Shown here one piece after another: positions 54,318 to 63,824 of a stretch of 64,000 bases of DNA. Every line of letters begins with the position of its first letter. The first letter of the stretch is position 1. The notes below the pieces were generated by a model, which saw only the letters and a program-made list of their open reading frames with translations, ran no database searches and was not told the DNA's origin. The stretch is from Neorhizobium sp. SHOUNA12A (GTDB taxonomy: Bacteria > Pseudomonadota > Alphaproteobacteria > Rhizobiales > Rhizobiaceae). The DNA is taken from the NCBI RefSeq assembly GCF_023006505.1, contig NZ_JALBGV010000005.1, forward strand, positions 62,001 through 126,000. The letters run 5' to 3'. Made by a program: the position numbers and the translations under genes.

Positions 54318-55631
54318 ATGAGCACGATCGAACTCGTTGAAATCGCCGGCGTCGTTCTCGTCGCCCTGTTTGCGCTGCTGGCAGGAGGCGTCTGGATCGG
54401 CATTTCGCTGCTGATCTGCGGCTTTATCGCCATGCTCTTCGTGCCGGGCATCCCGATCGGCGCCGTGCTCGCCACCAATTCCTGGAGCGGCGGCGCATCC
54501 TGGTCACTCGCGGCCCTGCCTCTGTTCGTGTGGATGGGCGAAATCCTGTTCCGCACCCGGCTTTCGGAAGAGATGTTCCGCGGCTTGGCTCCGTGGCTTG
54601 GCTGGCTACCCGGCCGTCTCATGCATGTCAACGTGATCGGCTGCGGCCTGTTCGGCTCGATCTCCGGCTCATCGGCCGCCACCACTGCCATGATCGCCAA
54701 GATCGCCCTGCCGGAATTGAAGAAGCGCGGTTATGACGAGATGGTCAGCCTCGGCTCTCTCGCCGGCGCCGGCACGCTCGGCATTCTCATCCCGCCGTCG
54801 ATCACCATGGTCGTATATGCTGTCGCGGCGAATGTCTCGATCATCCAGATCTTCCTCGCCGGCTTCCTGCCGAGCGTCATCGTCATGGTGCTTTATTCCG
54901 GCTATATCATCGTCTGGTCGCTTCTGAACCCGGACAAGCAGCCGCCGGCACCGCCGAAGATGAGTCTCAGGGAGAAACTCAAGGAATCGGCCAATCTCAT
55001 CCCCGTCACGCTGCTGATCGTCTTGGTCTTCGCGACGCTCATCCTCGGCTGGGCGACGGCGACGGAATGCGCCGCCTGGGGCGTGCTCGGTTCGCTTGCC
55101 ATCGCTGCCTGGTCGCGGACGCTGACGATGAAAGCCTTCTGGGACAGCGTCATGGGCGCCACCCGGCTCACCTGCATGATCATGCTGATCCTGACCGGCG
55201 CCGGCTTCATGTCGATCGCCATGGGCTATACCGGCATTCCCAACGCGCTCGCTGCCTGGGTCGACAGCTTCAATCTCAGCCCCTACGCGCTGATCGCTGT
55301 ACTGACGGTGATGTATATCCTGCTCGGCGCAGCACTCGACGGGTTGTCGATGATCGTGCTGACCACGGTCGTTGTCCTGCCGATGATCCAGCAGGCCGGT
55401 TTCGATCTTATCTGGTTCGGCATCTTCCTGGTGCTGATCGTCGAGATGGCGGAAGTCTCGCCGCCGGTTGGCTTCAACCTGTTCGTGCTGCAGACGATGA
55501 GCGGTCGCGACAGCCTGACCGTTGCCCGCGCCTCGCTTCCATTCTTCTTCCTGCTTGTGGCGACTGTCGCCATCATCACGGTCTTCCCGGAAATCGTGAT
55601 GGTTCTGCCGAAAATGGCATTCCCGGGTTAA
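54318..55631 (+). CDS. dctM: TRAP transporter large permease (DctM family)
   Basis: 437 residues with about 12 membrane segments. Family marks: CGLFGSISGSSAATTAMIAKI (in the first half), GTLGILIPPSITMVVYAV, and AEVSPPVGFNLFVL near the C-terminus. It catalyses sodium- or proton-coupled solute uptake with the binding protein below. It is cotranscribed with dctQ and dctP. Confidence 0.94.
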   Translation: MSTIELVEIAGVVLVALFALLAGGVWIGISLLICGFIAMLFVPGIPIGAVLATNSWSGGASWSLAALPLFVWMGEILFRTRLSEEMFRGLAPWLGWLPGRLMHVNVIGCGLFGSISGSSAATTAMIAKIALPELKKRGYDEMVSLGSLAGAGTLGILIPPSITMVVYAVAANVSIIQIFLAGFLPSVIVMVLYSGYIIVWSLLNPDKQPPAPPKMSLREKLKESANLIPVTLLIVLVFATLILGWATATECAAWGVLGSLAIAAWSRTLTMKAFWDSVMGATRLTCMIMLILTGAGFMSIAMGYTGIPNALAAWVDSFNLSPYALIAVLTVMYILLGAALDGLSMIVLTTVVVLPMIQQAGFDLIWFGIFLVLIVEMAEVSPPVGFNLFVLQTMSGRDSLTVARASLPFFFLLVATVAIITVFPEIVMVLPKMAFPG

Positions 55632-55657
55632 TCAGAGTGAGAAAAAAGGGGACTGAT

Positions 55658-56647
55658 ATGAGGAAAATGCTTTTCAATCTCGTTCGCTCCGGCCTTGCCG
55701 GCGCAGCACTGCTCGCCGCCAGCGGCGCGGCCTTCGCCCAGACCGCCTGGGTCCTGCCGTCGGCCTATCCGCCGGCGAACTACCATGTCGAGAACCTGAT
55801 GCAGTTCGCCAAGGACGTCGAAACGGCTTCAGCTGGCAAGCTGAAGATCACCGTTCATCCGAGCGCCTCGCTCTTCAAGGCGCCGGATATCAAGCGCGCG
55901 GTCCAGACTAGCCAGGCGCAGGCCGGCGAAGTGCTGATCTCGTTGCACGAGAACGAAAACCCGGTCTTCGGCATCGACGTCGTGCCGTTCCTGGCAACCA
56001 GCTTCGACGCATCGAAGAAGCTCTATGCTGCCTCGAAGCCGGCGATCGAAAAGGCGCTAGACGCCCAGGGACTCAAGCTCCTCTACGCAACGCCGTGGCC
56101 GCCCCAGGGCATCTTCACCAAAAAGGACGTCAACAGCACGGCGGATCTCAAGGGCCTGAAATGGCGCGCCTATAACGTCGGCACGTCGCGCATCGCCGAT
56201 CTCGTCGGCGCCCAGCCGGTGACCGTCCAGGCAGCCGAACTGCCGCAGGCTCTCGCAACCGGCGTCGTCGACGGCTTGATGACCTCGAGCGCAACCGGCG
56301 TCGATAGCAAGATCTGGGAATCGCTGACCCACTATTACGACACCCAGGCCTGGATCCCGAAGAACGTCATCTTCGTCAACAAGGCCGCCTTCGCAGCACT
56401 CGATCCGGCCGTCCAGAAGGCCGTCACCGATGCAGCGGCTGCCGCTGAAACCCGCGGCTGGGCGCTCGGTGCCGAAAAGACCGCCGCCTACATGGAAACC
56501 CTCAAGAAGAACGGCATGAAAGTTCTCGAACCGAGCGCCGATCTGAAGAAGGGCCTGGCCGATGTCGGCTCCAAGCTGACCGAGGACTGGTCGAAGAAGG
56601 CCGGCGCTGATGGCGCCGCCATTCTGGACGCCTACAAGAAGATGTGA
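55658..56647 (+). CDS. dctP: TRAP transporter solute-binding protein (DctP family)
   Basis: 329 residues with a Sec signal (MRKMLFNLVRSGLAGAALL to ASGAAFAQ). The DctP core carries the arginine that binds substrate carboxylates in LKWRAYNVGTSRIADL (about residues 168-183), followed by VTVQAAELPQALATG. ATG 55658 begins the signal peptide; the longer frame reads through dctM. A ligand with a carboxylate is expected; with the divergent oxoprolinase I infer 5-oxoproline or a hydantoin-type acid, unproven. Confidence 0.92.
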   Translation: MRKMLFNLVRSGLAGAALLAASGAAFAQTAWVLPSAYPPANYHVENLMQFAKDVETASAGKLKITVHPSASLFKAPDIKRAVQTSQAQAGEVLISLHENENPVFGIDVVPFLATSFDASKKLYAASKPAIEKALDAQGLKLLYATPWPPQGIFTKKDVNSTADLKGLKWRAYNVGTSRIADLVGAQPVTVQAAELPQALATGVVDGLMTSSATGVDSKIWESLTHYYDTQAWIPKNVIFVNKAAFAALDPAVQKAVTDAAAAAETRGWALGAEKTAAYMETLKKNGMKVLEPSADLKKGLADVGSKLTEDWSKKAGADGAAILDAYKKM

Positions 56648-56703
56648 TTTGAGGGGCGCCGCAGGCATCCGCCTGCGGCGCGCTCGTCCCGGGAGGAGAA
56701 ATC

Positions 56704-57225
56704 ATGGCATCGGAAAAGAGTGAATTCGGCCCGATCGTATCCTCCGGGCACTTGGCGAGCGGCGCATTGCCGGCGCTGTCCGAGATCGAGTTCGGCATGA
56801 TCATGCTGAACCACGCCTTCAGCCGCTGGATGGTCCGGTGTATGTCGGCGGCCGGCGTGCCGGATCTGTCGCCGATCGATATCCTCGTGCTGCACAATAT
56901 CAACAGCCGCAACAAGGCAAAGACGCTGGCCGATATCGCGCTCGTCCTCAACATAGAGGACACGCATGTGGTGACCTACGCGCTGAAGAAGCTCGAGCGG
57001 CTGAAACTGATCAAATCCGGCCGCCGCGGCAAGGAAAAGCTGGTCATGGTGACGGATGCGGGCGCCGAAGCCTGCAGGCGTTATGCGGCGGTGCGCGAGG
57101 AACTGCTGGTCAAGTCGGTGCTTGCGACCGAGGTGTCGGGCGAAACCCTGTCGGCCATGGCAGCCCGCCTGCGTGCGTTGTCCGGCCACTACGACCAGGC
57201 GGCCCGCGCCGCCGCGTCGCTTTAG
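56704..57225 (+). CDS. MarR-family regulator
   Basis: 173-residue winged-helix regulator. DNA-binding part: LSPIDILVLHNINSRNKAKT, recognition helix IEDTHVVTYALKKLERL, wing SGRRGKEKLVMVTDAG. GGGAGGAG precedes the ATG. It follows the TRAP operon by 56 bases in the same direction and converges on the hydrolase gene with overlapping stops. It is likely to control the TRAP/oxoprolinase pair, though the aromatic cluster beyond is also possible. Confidence 0.88.
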   Translation: MASEKSEFGPIVSSGHLASGALPALSEIEFGMIMLNHAFSRWMVRCMSAAGVPDLSPIDILVLHNINSRNKAKTLADIALVLNIEDTHVVTYALKKLERLKLIKSGRRGKEKLVMVTDAGAEACRRYAAVREELLVKSVLATEVSGETLSAMAARLRALSGHYDQAARAAASL

Positions 57226-58052
57226 GAAAACAGCGCATCCATCAGCGGATGGGCGGGGTCCGCCATGCCGTCGAGGATGGTGAAGTGATGCCTATCCGGC
57301 TCCTCGACAGCCTCCGTCTCGGCGCCCAGCCCCTTCCAGATGCTCGCAAGTAGCGCGTTTTGACGGATGAACTCGGCGCGCTCGCCGGCTCCCACCCAGC
57401 AGGTCACCCGCGCACCCGGTAGCGGCTCCAGCAAGGCAGGGCTCTCCGATTGCGCTTCCTCGGCGTCGATACGCTGTTTTTCGTTCATCTTCGTCTTCAT
57501 GATCGGCCGCAGATCGTGCACGCCGGACAGTGAAACCGTATTGGCGATGCGGCTGCGCACTGCTTCCGGCAGCGGTGAGGTGGCTGAGATCATCCGCGTC
57601 ACCAGATGCCCGCCCGCCGAGTGGCCGATCAGCCGGATCGGTCCATTGACTTTAGCTGCCGCCGCTTCGATCGCCTTGCCGATTTCCACAGTGATGCCGG
57701 AAATGCGGTTTTCCGGGGCCAATGTGTACATCGGCATGGCGACGGCATATCCGCGCTGCACCGAACCCTTGGCGAACTGCGACCAGTAGCTGTTGTCGAG
57801 GCCGATCCAGAAGCCGCCGTGGACAAAAACCACAAGGCCGGCCGGTTCGGTTTCGGGCAGGAAAAGGTCGAAGCGGTTGCGCGGTCTTTCGCCATAGGAA
57901 AGACCGAGCTTGGCGCGGCCCGCTGCGAAAAGCGTCTCGCGAAAAAGTCGTGCCGGCTCCACCCATGCTGCCGGCCAACGGTCGCCCTGGGGAATGTTGA
58001 TGCCGTTGGCATAGGCATTGTCCCAGTCGCTAATCCGATGACGCATCTTCAC
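57222..58052 (-). CDS. alpha/beta-hydrolase, arylformamidase (kynurenine formamidase)-like
   Basis: 276-residue hydrolase. Oxyanion/HGGFW motif FVHGGFWIGLD (near residue 75-85), nucleophile Ser in LIGHSAGGH, and a His in DRHHFTILDG at the C-terminus. This layout, including HGG[FY]W, is that of the KFase-type arylformamidases that hydrolyse N-formylkynurenine. The CoA ligase divergent from it resembles 2-aminobenzoate-CoA ligase, and kynurenine breakdown gives anthranilate, so a link is plausible. Other small-ester activities remain possible. Confidence 0.75.
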   Translation of the reverse strand: MKMRHRISDWDNAYANGINIPQGDRWPAAWVEPARLFRETLFAAGRAKLGLSYGERPRNRFDLFLPETEPAGLVVFVHGGFWIGLDNSYWSQFAKGSVQRGYAVAMPMYTLAPENRISGITVEIGKAIEAAAAKVNGPIRLIGHSAGGHLVTRMISATSPLPEAVRSRIANTVSLSGVHDLRPIMKTKMNEKQRIDAEEAQSESPALLEPLPGARVTCWVGAGERAEFIRQNALLASIWKGLGAETEAVEEPDRHHFTILDGMADPAHPLMDALFS

Positions 58053-58251
58053 TTTCCCTTCGATAAGGCCTGATTTCGAGCGTCATACTGGCACCGCATC
58101 GGCCCGCTTGGAAGCCGCTCAAGCGCCAAAAATGGCGGTCGCGGAAAATTATTACAAACTTAAAATTTCTCTCTTGCAACCGAGGGAAAGCAGTGCTTTT
58201 CTGAATGAAAGGCAAAAAGCCGCTCGATAAAAAACGCTTGGGAACGAAAAT

Positions 58252-59877
58252 ATGCTGGGACCGTCAGGCCATCTGGATACGTTTGCCCGCGACAATCTTC
58301 CGCCGCCAGACCAGTGGCCGGAAATCAGGCTTGATGGCTTCGATTATCCGGAATGGATGAATGCGGGCGTCGAACTCACCGACCGCATGGTCGAGCGCGG
58401 CTTCGGCGACAACACAGCGCTCATCGGCAACGGCCGCCGCCGCACCTACAAAGAACTATCTGACTGGACGAACCGCATCGCGCGTGCGCTGACCGAGGAT
58501 TACGGCCTGAAGCCCGGCAACCGGGTGTTGATCCGCTCCGCCAACAACCCAGCCATGGTCGCCTGCTGGCTGGCCGCGACCAAGGCCGGCGCGGTGGTCG
58601 TCAATACGATGCCGATGCTGCGATCCGGCGAACTTTCCAAGATCATCGACAAGGCGGAAATTTCGATCGCGCTCTGCGATACGCGGCTCATGGACGAACT
58701 GGTCGCCTGCGCCAAGGAAAGCCGGTTCCTGAAACAGGTGATCGGCTTCGACGGCACCGCCAATCATGACGCCGAGCTCGATCGGGCGGCGCTGAACAAG
58801 CCGGTGCGTTTCGAAGCGGTGAAAACCGGCCGCGACGACGTCGCCCTGCTCGGTTTCACCTCCGGCTCCACGGGCGTGCCGAAGGCCACCGTGCATTTCC
58901 ACCGCGATATCCTGATCATCGCCGATGCCTACGCGAAGGAAGTGCTGGACGTGACGCCGGACGACGTGTTTGTCGGTTCACCGCCGCTCGCCTTCACCTT
59001 CGGGCTCGGTGGCCTCGCGGTCTTCCCGCTGCGTTTCGGCGCGGCTGCGACCCTTCTGGAGCAGGCCACGCCCGCGAAGATGATCGAGATCATCGAGACC
59101 TACAAGGCGACGATCAGCTTCACCGCGCCGACCGCATACCGCGCCATGCTGGCGGCGATGGATGCCGGCGCCGATCTCTCGTCGCTGCGCATCGCCGTTT
59201 CCGCCGGCGAGACCTTGCCCGGTCCGGTCTTCGACGAGTGGGTCAAGAAGACCGGCAAGCCGATCCTCGACGGCATCGGTGCCACCGAGATGCTGCATAT
59301 CTTCATCTCCAACCGTCTCGGCGATTCAAAGCCGGCCAGCACCGGCAAGCCGCTCACCGGCTACGAGGCGATCGTTGTCGACGACGACATGAACGAGGTG
59401 CCGCGCGGCACGATCGGCAAGCTGGCGGTCAAGGGACCGATCGGTTGCCGTTACCTCGCCGACGACCGCCAGAAGGACTACGTCAACGACGGCTGGAACC
59501 TGACGGGCGACAGTTTCGTCGAGGACGATGACGGTTACTTCCACTTCGCCGCCCGTTCCGACGACATGATCGTTTCGGCCGGCTACAACATCGCCGGTCC
59601 CGAGGTCGAGGCGGCCCTCCTCAAGCACGAGGCGGTACTCGAATGCGCCGTGATCGGCGTGTCGGACGAGGCGCGCGGCACGATCGTCGAGGCGCATGTG
59701 GTTCTGGCGAAGGGCGCCGAACCAGGCGAACTGATGGTCAAGCTCCTGCAGGATCACGTGAAGGCGGTCATCGCCCCTTACAAATATCCGCGTTCGATCG
59801 TGTTCACCGACGCGCTGCCGAAGACGGAATCCGGAAAGATCCAGCGCTTCCGCCTGAAGCAGAAGCCCTCGGCTTAA
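58252..59877 (+). CDS. benzoate/2-aminobenzoate-CoA ligase-like AMP-binding enzyme
   Basis: 541-residue ANL-superfamily ligase. P-loop LGFTSGSTGVPKATVHFH (about 200-217), SPPLAFTFGLGG, adenylation motif DGIGATEMLHIF, hinge SDDMIVSAGYNIAGPEVE, and the catalytic lysine in PKTESGKIQRF. The N-terminal TFARDNLPPPDQWPE is a mark of the benzoate/anthranilate-CoA ligase group. It makes an aryl-CoA from a benzoate-type acid with ATP. It is divergent from the arylformamidase-like gene, followed by a Liv-type importer, and probably feeds a CoA-dependent ring pathway beyond the window. Confidence 0.85.
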   Translation: MLGPSGHLDTFARDNLPPPDQWPEIRLDGFDYPEWMNAGVELTDRMVERGFGDNTALIGNGRRRTYKELSDWTNRIARALTEDYGLKPGNRVLIRSANNPAMVACWLAATKAGAVVVNTMPMLRSGELSKIIDKAEISIALCDTRLMDELVACAKESRFLKQVIGFDGTANHDAELDRAALNKPVRFEAVKTGRDDVALLGFTSGSTGVPKATVHFHRDILIIADAYAKEVLDVTPDDVFVGSPPLAFTFGLGGLAVFPLRFGAAATLLEQATPAKMIEIIETYKATISFTAPTAYRAMLAAMDAGADLSSLRIAVSAGETLPGPVFDEWVKKTGKPILDGIGATEMLHIFISNRLGDSKPASTGKPLTGYEAIVVDDDMNEVPRGTIGKLAVKGPIGCRYLADDRQKDYVNDGWNLTGDSFVEDDDGYFHFAARSDDMIVSAGYNIAGPEVEAALLKHEAVLECAVIGVSDEARGTIVEAHVVLAKGAEPGELMVKLLQDHVKAVIAPYKYPRSIVFTDALPKTESGKIQRFRLKQKPSA

Positions 59878-59916
59878 CCATGGCGATTGGCGGTTGAATT
59901 TCGCCTGACATGTAGA

Positions 59917-59942
59917 GTGGAAGTTTCCACGCAAATGTGGAA
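59917..59942. promoter_or_regulatory. triple-arm palindrome before the Liv-type importer
   Basis: GTGGAA (59917-59922), TTCCAC (59925-59930) and GTGGAA (59937-59942): the middle arm can pair with either neighbour, giving two overlapping perfect 6-base inverted repeats. It lies 78-103 bases before the binding-protein ATG. It may be a double operator or alternative RNA stems. Confidence 0.45.
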
Positions 59943-60019
59943 GACAAAGAAGACCCGGCGGATGTCCAAGTCCGTCGAAGGCATCGGGAACAACACAAAA
60001 ACAAACGGGAGTTCGTCAC

Positions 60020-61156
60020 ATGAAGAAAATGCTTGCTGCTGCCACTTTGGCGCTGAGCATGAGCACCACCGGCATGGCTTTCGCCGAGCCGCTGAAGATC
60101 GGCATGATCACCACGCTTTCGGGTGGTGGCGCCGGCCTCGGCATCGATACGCGCGACGGCTTCATGCTGGCAATCAAGAACGCCGGCAACAAGGACATCA
60201 CAGTCGTTACCGAAGACGATGCGCAGAAGCCGGAACTGGCCGTGCAGATCGCCGACAAGATGATCCAGAGCGACAAGGTCGATATCCTGACCGGCATCGT
60301 CTGGTCGAACCTGCTGATGGCCGTTGCCCCGAGTGCGGTGGCACAGGGCAAGTTCTACGTGTCGACCAATGCGGCGCCTGCAGCGCTTGCCGGCGCCAAC
60401 TGCAACAAGCTCTATTTCAACGCCGCCTACCAGAACGACAACCTTCATGAAGCCATGGGCGAATATGCCAACAAGGGCTACAAGAAGATGTTCATCCTCG
60501 CCCCGAACTATCCGGCCGGCAAGGATTCGCTGACCGGTTTCAAGCGTTATTACAAGGGTCAGCTCGCAGCCGAGGTCTACACCCAGGTCGGCCAGACCGA
60601 CTATGCTGCCGAAATCGCCCAGATGCGCGCCTCCGGCGCCGACGGCATCTTCGTCTTCCTGCCCGGCGGCATGGGCATCGCCTTCATGAAGCAGTTCGCC
60701 CAGTCAGGCGTCAAAATTCCGGTCATGGGCCCGGGCTTCTCCTTCAGCCAGGACGTTTTGCCGGCAATCGGCGATGCGGCGGTCGGCGCCAAGGCGTCCG
60801 GTCAGTGGGCCCCGGACTTCGACAACGCAGCAAGCAAGAAGTTCCTGGCGGATTTCCAGAAGGAATATAACCGCCTGCCGTCCATCTATGCCGTCCAGGC
60901 CTATGACGCAGCCCAGCTCATCGTTGCCGCAGCGTCCAAGGCCAGCGTCAAGAATGCCGATGCGTTCGGCGCCGAACTGAAGAAGGCCGACATCCAGTCC
61001 CCACGTGGAAAATTCAAGTTCAACACCAACCAGCATCCGATCCAGGACATCTACCTGACGGAAGTGGTGAAGCAGAACGGCGTTATCACCAATAAGACGG
61101 TGGAGAAGATCTTCGCCGATCACGGCGATGCCTATGCCAAAGACTGCAAGATCTAA
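60020..61156 (+). CDS. branched-chain-type ABC transporter substrate-binding protein
   Basis: 378-residue periplasmic protein of the Leu/Ile/Val-binding (Peripla_BP_6) family with a Sec signal ending MAFA before EPLKIGMIT. Family marks: LSGGGAGLGIDTRDGF, SGADGIFVFLPGGM, and the C-terminal segment SPRGKFKFNTNQHPIQDIYL. GGGAG lies upstream. These proteins often bind aromatic acids in catabolic clusters, and the CoA ligase just before it suggests a benzoate- or anthranilate-type ligand. Confidence 0.9.
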   Translation: MKKMLAAATLALSMSTTGMAFAEPLKIGMITTLSGGGAGLGIDTRDGFMLAIKNAGNKDITVVTEDDAQKPELAVQIADKMIQSDKVDILTGIVWSNLLMAVAPSAVAQGKFYVSTNAAPAALAGANCNKLYFNAAYQNDNLHEAMGEYANKGYKKMFILAPNYPAGKDSLTGFKRYYKGQLAAEVYTQVGQTDYAAEIAQMRASGADGIFVFLPGGMGIAFMKQFAQSGVKIPVMGPGFSFSQDVLPAIGDAAVGAKASGQWAPDFDNAASKKFLADFQKEYNRLPSIYAVQAYDAAQLIVAAASKASVKNADAFGAELKKADIQSPRGKFKFNTNQHPIQDIYLTEVVKQNGVITNKTVEKIFADHGDAYAKDCKI

Positions 61157-61165
61157 GGTCATCCC

Positions 61166-62089
61166 GTGACTTTGGCACTTGCTCTCGAGCAGTTGCTCAA
61201 CGGCCTGCAGCTCGGCGTCATGTTGTTTCTCATGGCAGCCGGGCTGACGCTGATCTTCGGCGTCATGGGCCTGATCAACCTCGCTCACGGCTCGCTCTAC
61301 ATGGTCGGCGCATTCGCCTGCGCCACCGTGGCGGCGTGGACCGGCTCGTTCTGGATCGGATTGATCGCCAGCCTCGCCGCGGCCGCCGCCGCCGGCGCGA
61401 TCGTCGAACTCGTGGTAATCCGCAGGCTCTACGATCGCGATCACCTCGACCAGGTGCTCGCCACCTTCGCGCTGATCCTGATGTTTTCGGAAGGCACACG
61501 CTGGCTGTTCGGCTCCTTCCCGCTCTATCTCGATATCCCACCGCTTCTGCAGGGCGCCGTCGCGTTGCCGGGCGGCACGGAATATCCGGTCTACCGTCTG
61601 GCGATCATCCTCGCCGGCGCGATCGTCGCGTTCGGCCTCTATCTGCTGATCTCCCGGACCCGCCTCGGCATGCGCATCCGCGCCGGCGAAAGCGACCGCG
61701 AGATGATCGGTGCTTTAGGCGTCGATATCCGCACGCTCTATACGGTCGTCTTCGCGCTCGGCGCGGCACTCGCTGGTTTTGCCGGCGCCATGGTCGGGGC
61801 ACTGCAGTCGGTGCAGGTCGGCATGGGCGAGCCGGTGCTGATCCTCGCCTTCGTGGTCATCGTCATCGGCGGCATCGGCTCGATCAAGGGCGCGCTTCTC
61901 GGTGCGCTGCTGGTCGGGGTTACCGATACGATGGGGCGTTTCCTGTTGCCGAAGATCCTGGCGCTGTTCGTCGCCCCGGCCCAGGCCGGCATGATCGGCG
62001 GCGCTGCGGCCTCGATGCTGATCTATATCGTCATGGCGGTCATTCTTGCGGTCAAACCGCGCGGCCTCTTCCCCGCGGCGCATGCGTGA
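61166..62089 (+). CDS. livH: branched-chain-type ABC permease LivH-like
   Basis: 307-residue permease with about eight membrane segments. Starts GTG 61166, nine bases after the binding-protein stop. Marks: GLTLIFGVMGLINLAHGSLYM and RAGESDREMIGALGVD, the LivH cytoplasmic loop. Pairs with the next gene. Confidence 0.92.
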   Translation: MTLALALEQLLNGLQLGVMLFLMAAGLTLIFGVMGLINLAHGSLYMVGAFACATVAAWTGSFWIGLIASLAAAAAAGAIVELVVIRRLYDRDHLDQVLATFALILMFSEGTRWLFGSFPLYLDIPPLLQGAVALPGGTEYPVYRLAIILAGAIVAFGLYLLISRTRLGMRIRAGESDREMIGALGVDIRTLYTVVFALGAALAGFAGAMVGALQSVQVGMGEPVLILAFVVIVIGGIGSIKGALLGALLVGVTDTMGRFLLPKILALFVAPAQAGMIGGAAASMLIYIVMAVILAVKPRGLFPAAHA

Positions 62090-62104
62090 GGCCCCTGGTT
62101 TAAG

Positions 62105-63082
62105 ATGATCCTGACCCGCGAAAACCTCATCAACTTCATTCTGGCGGCAATGCTGCTCGCCGTGCCCTTTGCGGCGAACGCGCTAGGCCAGCCATTCTAC
62201 AGCACACTGGCGACCCGCATCGCCATCCTCGCGCTTGCTGCGACTGGCCTCAATCTGGCGCTCGGCCTCGGCGGTCTCGTCTCGTTCGGCCACGCGGCCT
62301 TCTTCGGAATCGGCGGTTATGTCGCCGGCATCCTGGCCGCTCACGCCTTTTCCGGCGATCCGCTGCTGTTCGGCCTTTCCGGCTCGAAGCAGATGTGGGT
62401 GATCTGGATCGTTGCCGTGATCGTCTCGGGACTCGTCGGCCTGGCGATCGGCGCGATCAGCCTTCGCACCTCGGGCGTCTATTTCATCATGATCACGCTC
62501 GCATTCGCGCAGATGGTCTATTATTTCGCGATCTCCTGGCCCGCCTATGGCGGCGAGGACGGCCTGTCGATCCTCGTCAGGAACCAGTTTCCGGGCGTCA
62601 ACACCATGCGGCCGCTGACCTTCTTCCTGATCTGCTACGTTGTCCTGCTGCTGGCGCTCAGCCTCTTCGCGCTGATTCGCGCCTCGCGTTTCGGCACGGC
62701 GCTGCAGGCGGCGCGGCAGAACGAGGTGCGTGTCGCGACCGTCGGCATCCAGCCCTACCGCATCCGGCTGACCGGCTTTGCGATCTCGGCGGCGGTCACT
62801 GGCCTTGCCGGCGCCCTGTTTGCCGATCTCAACCGCTTCGTCAGCCCGTCCATGCTCTCCTGGCACATGTCGGGCGAACTGATCGTGCTGATCATCCTCG
62901 GCGGCACCGGCCGGCTGTTCGGGCCGCTCGCGGGTGCGGCACTCTACGTCATCTTCGAATTTGCGCTCGGCGGCCTCACCGAGCGCTGGCAGTTCTTCCT
63001 CGGCCTCATCCTCCTTGTCGTCGTACTGTTTGCGCGCGGCGGTCTTCTGGGCCTGCTTGCCGGAAAGGCCAAACATGGTTGA
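62105..63082 (+). CDS. livM: branched-chain-type ABC permease LivM-like
   Basis: 325-residue permease with about nine membrane segments; LNLALGLGGLVSFGHAAFFG and ARQNEVRVATVGIQPYRIRL mark the LivM family. Its stop overlaps the following ATPase start by 8 bases. Confidence 0.92.
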   Translation: MILTRENLINFILAAMLLAVPFAANALGQPFYSTLATRIAILALAATGLNLALGLGGLVSFGHAAFFGIGGYVAGILAAHAFSGDPLLFGLSGSKQMWVIWIVAVIVSGLVGLAIGAISLRTSGVYFIMITLAFAQMVYYFAISWPAYGGEDGLSILVRNQFPGVNTMRPLTFFLICYVVLLLALSLFALIRASRFGTALQAARQNEVRVATVGIQPYRIRLTGFAISAAVTGLAGALFADLNRFVSPSMLSWHMSGELIVLIILGGTGRLFGPLAGAALYVIFEFALGGLTERWQFFLGLILLVVVLFARGGLLGLLAGKAKHG

Positions 63083-63824
63083 GCCGGTTCTCCAGATCTC
63101 CAATCTCGTCAAGAATTTCGGCGCGCTCCGGGCCACAGATGGCGTGACGCTCGACCTGCGTCCCGGCGAAATTCACGCCCTGATCGGCCCGAACGGCGCC
63201 GGCAAGTCGACGCTCATCCACCAGATCTGCGGCACGCTCCGGCAGGATAGCGGCTCGATCCGTTTTGCCGGGCAGGATATCGGCTCGCTCGGGGTTGCCG
63301 ACCGCGCCCGCCTTGGGCTTGGCCGCACCTTCCAGGTCTCGTCGATCGCGCCGGATTTCTCGGGCCTGCGCAATGTCATGCTGGCGGTGCAGGCAAAGCA
63401 GGGCTCGAGTTTCCGTTTCTTCAAGCCCGTCATGCGCGACATGTCACTGATCAACACAGCGATGGCCATGCTGGAGCGCGTCGGCTTGACGGCCCGCGCC
63501 CGCATCCCTGCCGCCGAGCTTTCCCATGGCGAACGCCGGCAGCTCGAAATCGCCATGGCGCTGGCGCTCGGCTCGAAAGCCTTCCTGCTCGACGAGCCGA
63601 TGGCCGGCATGGGGCCGGAAGGTTCCAAATCGCTGACCCGCTTCCTCGATACGCTGCGGCAGGAAGCGCCGATCCTGCTGGTCGAGCACGACATGGATGC
63701 GGTTTTCGCACTCGCCGACCGGATTTCGGTGCTCGTCTACGGCCGCATCATTGCGACCGGCACGGTGGAGGAGATCCGCCGCGATCCTACGGTGCGCACC
63801 GCCTATCTCGGAGACCACGCCTGA
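63075..63824 (+). CDS. livG: branched-chain-type ABC ATPase LivG-like
   Basis: 249-residue ATPase. Walker A GPNGAGKST, signature LSHGERRQLEIAMAL, Walker B AFLLDEPMAGM, H-loop VEHDMDAV. ATG 63075 lies inside the end of livM; the longer frame to 62934 reads through livM. Its TGA overlaps the ATG of the next ATPase. Confidence 0.93.
   Translation: MVEPVLQISNLVKNFGALRATDGVTLDLRPGEIHALIGPNGAGKSTLIHQICGTLRQDSGSIRFAGQDIGSLGVADRARLGLGRTFQVSSIAPDFSGLRNVMLAVQAKQGSSFRFFKPVMRDMSLINTAMAMLERVGLTARARIPAAELSHGERRQLEIAMALALGSKAFLLDEPMAGMGPEGSKSLTRFLDTLRQEAPILLVEHDMDAVFALADRISVLVYGRIIATGTVEEIRRDPTVRTAYLGDHA

Noticed and set aside
58090..58110. Sigma-54 promoter suggested by TGGCAC
   Set aside because: No TTGC at the required distance.
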